A stretch of 41,071 bases of DNA from an uncultured Flavobacteriales bacterium (GTDB taxonomy: Bacteria; Bacteroidota; Bacteroidia; Flavobacteriales_D; Sanyastnellaceae), in NCBI GenBank assembly GCA_913041065.1, contig CAJWII010000003.1:1-41071 (forward strand), given 5' to 3'. Each line of letters opens with the position of its first letter. The first letter of the stretch is position 1. The translations under genes were made by a program, and so were the position numbers. This document shows, piece after piece, positions 1-7,248 of this stretch. The notes beneath the pieces were generated by a model. The model did not search any database. It was not told where the DNA came from and saw only the letters and a program-made list of their open reading frames with translations.

Positions 1-438
1 CTGGACCCAGTGTCCACTGAAGTACCGTCGCTGGCCATGCCGCCACAACAGCCAAGTGGCCAGGGGGACGTACAAGGCCACCGGAAGCCAGCCGCCTGGC
101 GAAAAAATTTGAGTGAGGAAATTGACCACAAATCCAATGACGACTGCAGCTGCGGCCTTGGCCATCATGGCCAAGTGGCGGTGATGGGGGCTGCGGTAAA
201 GGCGGTGTGTTGCCCAACCAAACACCAGAGCACCCAACACACTTGCCAAGACGGAATGGCTGATGCCCCGGTGAAACGCCAAGTTGTCGAGTTCGTTCAG
301 GAAATACTGCCCCAGCACATCCATGTCAGGGAGGGTTCCTGCCACAGCTCCCCAGACCATGGCCCGGTTCCCTAGGCGCTTGCCCAGCACCGCTTCTCCC
401 ACCGCCGCACCAAGCACGATTTGTGACAATGAATCCAT
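1..438 (-). CDS. YdjM/DUF457-like membrane-bound metal-dependent hydrolase, C-terminus beyond window
   Basis: Minus-strand open frame of 146 codons from ATG at 438 to the window edge, absent from the ORF track because it has no stop: MDSLSQIVLGAAVGEAVLGKRLGNRAMVWGAVAGTLPDMDVLGQYFLNELDNLAFHRGISHSVLASVLGAL. The PDxD...HRGxSHS pattern is typical of the family. Confidence 0.8.
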   Translation of the reverse strand, partial: MDSLSQIVLGAAVGEAVLGKRLGNRAMVWGAVAGTLPDMDVLGQYFLNELDNLAFHRGISHSVLASVLGALVFGWATHRLYRSPHHRHLAMMAKAAAAVVIGFVVNFLTQIFSPGGWLPVALYVPLATWLLWRHGQRRYFSGHWVQ

Positions 439-481
439 GTCCAAATTTCGTCGATGTACATTGTTCCAGAACGTGGTTGCC

Positions 482-1477
482 ATGAAGAAGATCATCCAAA
501 GGACATTTTTTCACATCCTGAAGGGATTCGCACACAAGGCCATCCTCCTTGTCGTGAGTTTGACGGTGGGCATGGCCCCTGTGGTCTGCCAAACCCCGGC
601 CGACGCGGATTCACTGAATGCGGTGGGCTTGTCGTGGAAGGTGGACATGGACGAGTCGCCACGCATTCCAGAAGGTGCATCCACTCGCTACTTCATCGCG
701 CCCTCTGCCTTCCAGATCCAACAAGGTCAAGGTCGCATTCAATCCAATGTTGCCCACAATGTGGTGCACGTGGGGGTGACGGACAGGTTGGCTGTGACGG
801 GCATGGAGGGACGCTGGGCCTCTGGGTTTGGGTTGAAAACGAGTTGGCACATGGGAAAGGGCACCCGGGTCAGCCTTGTGGCCATGGGGCTCGGCAAATT
901 CCCAGCTCCGAGGATGAAACGCCTGTTGTTGTGCGGGCTGGTCGTCACCCGTGGGGACGACGTGAACCACGTGTCCTTCGGCCTCGGCCTCACGAATCAA
1001 GCACTCATGGCGGTGTCAGACCGGACGTATTACAGCGACGAAGCCACAGACGAAGCCCGCAGGATGCTTGACGAGGGGGATTACGGCACCATGGTCAGAC
1101 CACAGTTCAGGTTTAGGAGTCACCAAGCCAGAATGCTGGTGTTCAACTTGTCTCGCATCTGGGAAGTGCGTCCTGGCTTTTGGCTGCTGTCCGAGAATTA
1201 CCTCCTGACCAACAGGTGGTTTGGACATGCCATTGCTGAAGAAAACGACAGAAACTTATCTCCCGAGAATTACCTCATGCGGACTTTCGACGGAGATGCC
1301 TCTTTTCCGGGAGGCAAGGAAGAAGCCTTGGTGTCTTTTGGATGCAGAAGCTATCGCGAGCGCAGTGGGCTGACCTTCGACTATGGGCTTGCAGTGTGTT
1401 ACTCGCAATCGTTGGAATGGTTGTTCCCAATTCCATGGTTCTCCATGGCCTTGGATTTCTCAAGGACCAACCCATGA
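482..1477 (+). CDS. Outer-membrane beta-barrel-like secreted protein, tandem paralog 1
   Basis: ATG at 482 inside ORF 284..1477; N-terminal signal peptide; TRYFIAPSAFQIQQGQGRIQSNVAHNVV...VTRGDD shared with the next two ORFs. Confidence 0.7.
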   Translation: MKKIIQRTFFHILKGFAHKAILLVVSLTVGMAPVVCQTPADADSLNAVGLSWKVDMDESPRIPEGASTRYFIAPSAFQIQQGQGRIQSNVAHNVVHVGVTDRLAVTGMEGRWASGFGLKTSWHMGKGTRVSLVAMGLGKFPAPRMKRLLLCGLVVTRGDDVNHVSFGLGLTNQALMAVSDRTYYSDEATDEARRMLDEGDYGTMVRPQFRFRSHQARMLVFNLSRIWEVRPGFWLLSENYLLTNRWFGHAIAEENDRNLSPENYLMRTFDGDASFPGGKEEALVSFGCRSYRERSGLTFDYGLAVCYSQSLEWLFPIPWFSMALDFSRTNP

Positions 1478-1481
1478 CACC

Positions 1482-1646
1482 ATGAAAGCCACAGAACAAG
1501 CAAATTCGCGCGGGCTGTTTCGAGTCGTCCTGCTTGTGGGACATGTTGTGGCGGGCATGGCCCCTGTGGCCTGCCAAACGGTTGCGAACTCGGATTCTCT
1601 CGGGGCGACTGGAGGCGCCTCGACTTCAACATTTGGGGTGTTTTAG
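1482..1646 (+). pseudogene. Truncated relic of a fourth paralog (signal peptide and first mature residues only)
   Basis: MKATEQANSRGLFRVVLLVGHVVAGMAPVACQTVANSDSLGATGGASTSTFGVF* closely matches the N-terminus of the 2824 gene (VAGMAPVACQTVAISDSLGALG) and then stops. Confidence 0.6.
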
Positions 1647-1671
1647 TACATTGTCGCTTCAACCTAACCAC

Positions 1672-2772
1672 ATGCTTCACTCATTTCAACGTTCGGCCAT
1701 CCTTTCGGCTATGTTTATTGGCGCCCTCTGTGTTGTGGGGTCGCCGCTGACGCTGCGTGCCCAATCCACCACTTCTGCCGCGGAGAGCGCGTCGTCGTCC
1801 TTATCTAAGAAGTTTCAGGGCCAGTTTGTCAAAATCACCTTGAACGACGGCACCCTCAAGTTTGGGCAACTCTTGGACGCGGACGAATCAAACATCCTCG
1901 TGGACTTGGTGGGGTTGGGCCCCACGTCGATCCCGAAGTACCTGGTGCTTGACATGGCGATTGAAGTCATGGAAGTGGACGAATCGGGCGAGGTCAAAAA
2001 TTTGATAAGCAGCCAAGCCACCCGGTACTTTTTTGCCCCCTCGGCCAATCAGCTTCAAGCAGGCGAGGGGTACTTCCAATCCAACGTGGCACTGAACTCC
2101 GTGAGTTTTGGATTCTCGGACGAATTCACGGCAGGTGCGATGGTTGGGTTTTTGGGAGTCGGAGTGACCGCCAAAGCCGGGTGGAAAGTTGGAGAGAAGA
2201 CCAGTGTCAGCTTGGGCATGCTCGGCGCGGCAGATTTTTTTGGCGAACTGCAGAAACCCTTGGCCTTGGCCTTCATCAATGTGACCCGGGGCGACGACAA
2301 CAAAAACATCACCTTCAATGTGGGGTGCACCAACACGGCATTCAGGCCTGATTACAGGTCTTACTACAGCCCGGGAGCCACCAGCGAAGACAATGGATGG
2401 GCCACCTATTATTATCCCGAGAGCGAGTACGAGCGTTATCCTCGGGCATTGATGCTGAACATCAGTGGCATGGTGCCGTTGACCGAGAGGCGCTGGCTGA
2501 TTACGGAGAATTACTTCGTCACGCAAAATGCGTTCGCCAAGGTTGTGGAGTCACCGTACTATGGATCGGTGCGCGATAACGATTACTTGAACTACATCTA
2601 CACAGGCGATGTTTTTTGGCCCTCTTCCAACGACGACCTTGGCATCCTTTCTCTGGGCGTTCGAAGCTACAGCAGGCGCAGCGGTTGGCTCTGGGATTAT
2701 GGTTTGGCTGCAGTCATTGTAGATGGCTATGGCGTTCCTGTGCCTTGGTTCTCCTTCACCTTGGAGTTTTAA
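1672..2772 (+). CDS. Outer-membrane beta-barrel-like protein with N-terminal SH3/LSm-like segment, tandem paralog 2
   Basis: MLHSFQRSAILSAMFIGALCVVG signal peptide, FVKITLNDGTLKFGQLLDADESNILVDLVG segment, then the RYFFAPSANQLQAGEGYFQSNVALNSV barrel family. Confidence 0.7.
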   Translation: MLHSFQRSAILSAMFIGALCVVGSPLTLRAQSTTSAAESASSSLSKKFQGQFVKITLNDGTLKFGQLLDADESNILVDLVGLGPTSIPKYLVLDMAIEVMEVDESGEVKNLISSQATRYFFAPSANQLQAGEGYFQSNVALNSVSFGFSDEFTAGAMVGFLGVGVTAKAGWKVGEKTSVSLGMLGAADFFGELQKPLALAFINVTRGDDNKNITFNVGCTNTAFRPDYRSYYSPGATSEDNGWATYYYPESEYERYPRALMLNISGMVPLTERRWLITENYFVTQNAFAKVVESPYYGSVRDNDYLNYIYTGDVFWPSSNDDLGILSLGVRSYSRRSGWLWDYGLAAVIVDGYGVPVPWFSFTLEF

Positions 2773-2867
2773 CACGGCCTCTCTGGGTCCAACTCCACGA
2801 AGGTTGGTGCACTTTTGCACAGCATGAAGCAAGCACATCTTCTGGGGTTGGCGTGCTGGATGCTCCT
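2735..2867 (+). repeat. Direct repeat copy 1 (3' end of paralog 2, intergenic region, 5' end of paralog 3)
   Basis: About 95% identical by eye to 3710..3842 (offset 975 bp), with a 58-bp perfect core at 2798..2855. Confidence 0.85.
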
Positions 2868-3747
2868 TGTGGGACAGGATGTGGCGGGCATGGCCCCTGT
2901 GGCCTGCCAGACTGTTGCGATCTCGGATTCTCTTGGGGCGCTTGGAAGCGCTTGGAATGTGGAGTACACGGGCACTTCCAACCAATCCAATCGATACTTT
3001 CTGGCATCTTCAGCGATCCAGTCGAAACAAGGTCAGGGGCACTATCAAACCAACGTTGCAATGAACTCGTTGAGTTACAGCGTGTCGGACAGGGTCACTG
3101 CTGGGGTCATGGTTGGGTTTTTTGGTGTTTGGTTGACCGCCAAGGCCCGATGGCAAGTCGGAAAAAAGACATGCGTCGGCTTGGGGGGGCTTGGTGCGGC
3201 CGATTTTTTTGCCGCACTGCGGCCACCCTTGGCCTTGGGCTTCATCAACGTGACCCAGGGCGACGAAAACAAGAACATCACCTTCAGTGTGGGGTGCACG
3301 AATGCCGCATTTGGGTCTGGTTGGAAGACATACTACAGCCCGGGAGCCCGCCGCGGTGAGAGTGGGTGGTCTGGCTTCTATTTTCCCGAGAGCCGATACC
3401 GTCGTTATCCTCGGGCATTGATTTTGAACGTCAGTGGAATGGTCCCGCTGACCAAGAGACGTTGGCTGATCACGGAGAATTACTTCGTCACGCAGAGTGC
3501 GTTCGGCAAGGTGGTGCAGTCACCGTACAATTCTCCTGTAGAATCCTCGACCTACCTCAACTCCATCTACACAGGCGATGATGTTGTTTGGCCCTCGTTG
3601 TCTGACGACTTGGGCATTCTTTCTTTGGGTGTTCGGAGTTACTTCAGGCGTAGCGATTGGTTTTTTTGGGATTGTGGCTTGGCTGCGGTCGTCCAGGACG
3701 GCGAGGGCTTTCCTGTGCCTTGGTTTTCCTTCACCTTGGAGTTTTAA
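2824..3747 (+). CDS. Outer-membrane beta-barrel-like protein, tandem paralog 3
   Basis: MKQAHLLGLACWMLLVGQDVAGMAPVACQTVAISDSLG...NRYFLASSAIQSKQGQGHYQTNVAMNSLSY; high similarity to the 1672 gene across the barrel. Confidence 0.7.
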   Translation: MKQAHLLGLACWMLLVGQDVAGMAPVACQTVAISDSLGALGSAWNVEYTGTSNQSNRYFLASSAIQSKQGQGHYQTNVAMNSLSYSVSDRVTAGVMVGFFGVWLTAKARWQVGKKTCVGLGGLGAADFFAALRPPLALGFINVTQGDENKNITFSVGCTNAAFGSGWKTYYSPGARRGESGWSGFYFPESRYRRYPRALILNVSGMVPLTKRRWLITENYFVTQSAFGKVVQSPYNSPVESSTYLNSIYTGDDVVWPSLSDDLGILSLGVRSYFRRSDWFFWDCGLAAVVQDGEGFPVPWFSFTLEF

Positions 3748-3842
3748 CACGGCCTCTTTGGGGCCAACTCCGCGAAGGTTGGTGCACTTTTGCACAGCAT
3801 GAAGCAAGCACATCTTCTGGGGTTGGCGTGGTGGATGCTCTT
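3710..3842 (+). repeat. Direct repeat copy 2 (3' end of paralog 3, intergenic region, 5' end of TonB receptor)
   Basis: Partner of 2735..2867; perfect core at 3773..3830. Confidence 0.85.
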
Positions 3843-6183
3843 TTTGGGGAGCACCTGGGCCCAAACCAACCACACCCTGAGCGGGTACATCACGGACGCC
3901 GCCACGGGTGAAACACTCATAGGGGCCACGGTGTGGTCTGAGTCTGTGGGCCAGGGCGTGGCGTCCAACGTTTATGGCTTCTACACCTTGACCCTACCAG
4001 CCGCCACGTACGACGTACGCGTCAACTACATCGGCTACGCCCCGCAGCGGTTTGAGGTCGACCTGACCTCCGAGGACGTCAAGTTCAACGTGGAGTTGGC
4101 GGCAGGGTTGGAGTTGGGCGAGGCGGTCGTGACGGGCGAGCAACAGAACCGCATTGAAGAGCAGGTGCAGATGTCGCGGATGGAAATTCCGATCGACCAA
4201 ATCAAGGCCTTGCCTGCCATCGGCGGCGAGGTGGATTTGCTCAAGACGCTTCAATTGCTTCCCGGGGTGCAATCGGGGGGAGAAGGCACCAGCGGACTCT
4301 ACGTCCGTGGCGGGTCTCCGGACCAAAACCTCATGCTGTTGGATGGGGTGCCGTTGTACAACGTGAGCCACCTGTTTGGGTTTTTCAGCGTGTTCAACGC
4401 GGATGCGGTCAAGAGCATGAGCATCACCAAAGGCGGGTTCCCCGCGCGTTACGGCGGGCGTTTGTCGTCCATTTTGGAGATCAACATGAAGGACGGCAAC
4501 ATGCGGGAGTTTCACGCGGACGGCAACATCAGTGTCATCGCCTCGAAGCTGACCTTGGAAGGGCCGATTGTGAAGGACAAGGCCAGCTTCATGCTCAGTG
4601 CCCGCCGGACTTACCTCGACTTGTTGTTGCGTCCCATCATCGCCGCAGCAACGAGCAAAGATCCGAGTGTGAGCGCCAACCCGGCATACTACTTCTACGA
4701 CCTCAACGCCAAATTGAATTGGCGCGTCGGACCCCGCGACCGGGTGTACTTCAGCGCGTTCTCGGGCAAGGACGACTTCGGGGTGGAGAGCACAGAAACG
4801 TACGATTTTGACGGAGGCAGAGAACGGTCCACCATCGATCTGGGCCTGGACTGGCGCAACCAAATCCAAGCGCTGCGCTGGAACCGTGAAATCGGCCCAC
4901 GGATGTTCCTGAACGCCAGCGCTACGCACAGCGTCTACAACTTCAACACCGGGGTGGATTTCCGCGACGAATTGACTGAAAACGGCGAAACCACCACGTC
5001 TCGGTTCGCGTCGCTCTACCAATCCGGCATCGAAGACTACGGGGCGAAATTCGACATCGACTTTGCGCCCAACGCACGACACTTTGTGCGCGGCGGCTAC
5101 AACGTGACGAGGCACCTGTTCTCGCCCGGCGCGTTGGCGTTGGAATTGGACTTTGGGCAGGAGAACCCGTTGGACACCCTCATCGGCCAAGGCAACGTCA
5201 AAAGCACAGAACAGTACATCTACCTCGAAGACGAGTTTGAACTGTCCCCCAGGTTGAAGGTGAACGCGGGATTGCACCTCTCTGGCCTGTCGGTGCAGGA
5301 CACGTCCTACGCCAGCTTGCAGCGCCGTTTCGCGCTCAATTGGAAATTGGCGCCGGGTTGGGCCTTCAAAGCGAGCTACGCCGAGATGGCGCAGTTCGTG
5401 AACTTGCTTACCAACGAAGGACTGAGCTTGCCCACCGATTTGTGGTTGCCCTCCACCGCGCGCATCCAGCCCCAAGAGAGCTGGCAAGTGGCCGCCGGAC
5501 TGGCCACCTCCGTCATGGACGGCCAAATTGAACTCAGTATGGAGGGATACTACAAGGAGATGGACGGGTTGCTCAGCTACAAGGAAGGGGCGAGTTTCTT
5601 GTCCGATTTGAGCGGAAACTGGGAGGACCAAGTCACCCAAGGCATCGGCAACAGCTACGGTTTGGAGGCGTTGGTCCAAAAGAAGGTCGGCAAGACCTCA
5701 GGTTGGATCGGGTACACGCTCAGTTGGAGCAATCGGCAGTTTGACGACTTGAACAGCGGCGAGTGGTTCCCCTTCACCTACGACCGTCGCCACGACGTGA
5801 GCGTGGTTCTCACTCAGGAATTCAACCCCGAGTGGTCCGCCTCGGCGACGTGGGTGTACGGCACGGGCCGGGCCGTGACCTTGAGCGAATCGGTGTTCAC
5901 GGGCCTCGCCTACGGCAATTATCCCTACACACCTTCCTTTGAAGTGCCGAGCGAACGCAACGCGTTCCGAATGAGCCCATACCACCGGCTCGACGTGAGC
6001 GTGACGCGGGTGAAGCCCGGAAGCGACGGCAACCGCGCTTTGATTTGGAGCGTATACAACGCTTACAACAACCTGAATCCCTTCTTCGCACTGGCGGACA
6101 CCCAGCCTGACGGCACGCGCGTGATCCGCGAGTACGGTTTGTTCCCCATCATCCCTTCTGTCGCATGGCGTTTCCATTTCTAA
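3799..6183 (+). CDS. TonB-dependent receptor with carboxypeptidase-regulatory-like domain
   Basis: TLSGYITDAATGETLIGATVW..., plug motif GLYVRGGSPDQNLMLLDGVPLYNVSHLFGFFSVFN, C-terminal aromatic beta-strand ending WRFHF. Confidence 0.93.
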   Translation: MKQAHLLGLAWWMLFLGSTWAQTNHTLSGYITDAATGETLIGATVWSESVGQGVASNVYGFYTLTLPAATYDVRVNYIGYAPQRFEVDLTSEDVKFNVELAAGLELGEAVVTGEQQNRIEEQVQMSRMEIPIDQIKALPAIGGEVDLLKTLQLLPGVQSGGEGTSGLYVRGGSPDQNLMLLDGVPLYNVSHLFGFFSVFNADAVKSMSITKGGFPARYGGRLSSILEINMKDGNMREFHADGNISVIASKLTLEGPIVKDKASFMLSARRTYLDLLLRPIIAAATSKDPSVSANPAYYFYDLNAKLNWRVGPRDRVYFSAFSGKDDFGVESTETYDFDGGRERSTIDLGLDWRNQIQALRWNREIGPRMFLNASATHSVYNFNTGVDFRDELTENGETTTSRFASLYQSGIEDYGAKFDIDFAPNARHFVRGGYNVTRHLFSPGALALELDFGQENPLDTLIGQGNVKSTEQYIYLEDEFELSPRLKVNAGLHLSGLSVQDTSYASLQRRFALNWKLAPGWAFKASYAEMAQFVNLLTNEGLSLPTDLWLPSTARIQPQESWQVAAGLATSVMDGQIELSMEGYYKEMDGLLSYKEGASFLSDLSGNWEDQVTQGIGNSYGLEALVQKKVGKTSGWIGYTLSWSNRQFDDLNSGEWFPFTYDRRHDVSVVLTQEFNPEWSASATWVYGTGRAVTLSESVFTGLAYGNYPYTPSFEVPSERNAFRMSPYHRLDVSVTRVKPGSDGNRALIWSVYNAYNNLNPFFALADTQPDGTRVIREYGLFPIIPSVAWRFHF

Positions 6184-7133
6184 CCCGAACAGCATGGGCC
6201 GTGGCGGCCTGCGCGCTGACGCTGACTTCTTGTGACAAGCTGGTCAACGGCGTCGTGAACGAAGTCGAGTTTCCAGAACACGAGCCGCGCTTGGCGTTCA
6301 CCATGTTCCTCGCCCCAGGCGACACCGTCGTGGAGGCCACCATCTACCGCTCTGCTGGGATTTTAGACTCGGCGGGGTCGCAGGCCCTGCAGTGGGCCAC
6401 ACTCAAGGTCTCGCAGGATGGTCAAACGCTGTTCGCAGGCGACTCCTCCCATTGGACAGAGGACGACGTGGAACCCTGGATGCAGGACGCGAACACCTTC
6501 ATGTCAATCGGATTGGACGCGCCCTTGACGTTGGGTGAGGGGCCTGTGGTGGTGGAGGTGGACGCGTCGCCGGAATTCGAGGCCTTGGTGCTGACAGAAG
6601 AGGTGCCAGAGCGCCCCGCCTTCGGGTTTGAGTACGTTCCCCTGGCCGACAGCGTCGATTACGGGTGGGGGGACATGGAATACTTCGACCAAGTCACGTT
6701 GGACTTGTCCAACCGGCCGGGCGTCAGGGACGACTACATGGTCTTCTTGGAGGCCTACTTCGAAGGATCCGAGGACGACGGGAAGTGGTACGCCGAGGGC
6801 GATTTGGCCTTCCCCGATCCCCGGGCCGAGTACAGCTGGAATTGCGGTTGTGTGTTGGTGACCGACAACGGCCAAAACAACATCGACCTGAACAACCTCG
6901 TCTTGGAGATGTACGCAGGTGATGTGGAGGACCCGGACGAGGGAGGTACACAACCCAAACGCATTCGCGTCGTCCGTCCCTCGGCCGATTTGGCCAATTA
7001 TTTGAAAAGCGTGGAGGCTTACTTCAACGCCCAGGGCAACCCCTTTGCGGAGCCCGCAAGCATCCAAGGGAACATCCCAGACGGCTTCGGGATTTTTGGG
7101 CTGAGCAACGCGGCCATCGAGCCGTTGAATTGA
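6165..7133 (+). CDS. DUF4249-type lipoprotein partner of the TonB receptor
   Basis: Lipobox LTLTSC; overlaps the 3' end of the receptor by 19 bp; ...FEYVPLADSVDYGWGDMEYFDQVTLDLSNRPGVRDDYMVFLEAYF; TonB/DUF4249 pairing is common in Bacteroidota. Confidence 0.75.
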   Translation: MAFPFLTRTAWAVAACALTLTSCDKLVNGVVNEVEFPEHEPRLAFTMFLAPGDTVVEATIYRSAGILDSAGSQALQWATLKVSQDGQTLFAGDSSHWTEDDVEPWMQDANTFMSIGLDAPLTLGEGPVVVEVDASPEFEALVLTEEVPERPAFGFEYVPLADSVDYGWGDMEYFDQVTLDLSNRPGVRDDYMVFLEAYFEGSEDDGKWYAEGDLAFPDPRAEYSWNCGCVLVTDNGQNNIDLNNLVLEMYAGDVEDPDEGGTQPKRIRVVRPSADLANYLKSVEAYFNAQGNPFAEPASIQGNIPDGFGIFGLSNAAIEPLN

Positions 7134-7147
7134 GTGCGGTTTTTCAG

Positions 7148-7162
7148 TTAGAAAGATTCTAA
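7148..7162. promoter_or_regulatory. Palindromic operator-like site TTAGAA-AGA-TTCTAA
   Basis: Perfect 6-3-6 inverted repeat upstream of the TonB receptor at 7249. Confidence 0.5.
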
Positions 7163-7203
7163 ATTACCCCAAAAGGGGGAGCGGTGGGCAGAAAAGGTGA
7201 GTC

Positions 7204-7211
7204 TACCTTTG
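7204..7211 (+). promoter_or_regulatory. Candidate -7 element TACCTTTG
   Basis: Match to the Bacteroidota -7 consensus TAnnTTTG, 37 bp before the ATG at 7249. Confidence 0.4.
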
Positions 7212-7220
7212 GGGCGTTAT

Positions 7221-7235
7221 TTAGAACGATTCCAC
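7221..7235. promoter_or_regulatory. Second operator-like site TTAGAA-CGA-TTCCAC
   Basis: Imperfect copy of the 7148 palindrome, 73 bp away. Confidence 0.4.
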
Positions 7236-7248
7236 ACACCGAAGCTCC

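Noticed and set aside
10-375. 121-aa plus-strand ORF at the window start
   Set aside because: The opposite strand encodes a coherent membrane hydrolase running off the edge; the plus ORF is its shadow.
442-464. Divergent promoter pair between the hydrolase and paralog 1 (GAAATTTG minus / TACATTGT plus)
   Set aside because: Both boxes deviate from consensus and the gap is only 7 bp, so I did not count it with the four better divergent pairs.
1482-1646. 54-aa ORF as a genuine small secreted peptide gene
   Set aside because: It matches the N-terminus of neighbouring paralogs and ends abruptly, so truncation is the simpler explanation; expression data could overturn this.
3994-5679. 561-aa minus-strand ORF inside the TonB receptor
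   Set aside because: Antisense shadow ORF; the plus strand encodes clear plug and barrel motifs.
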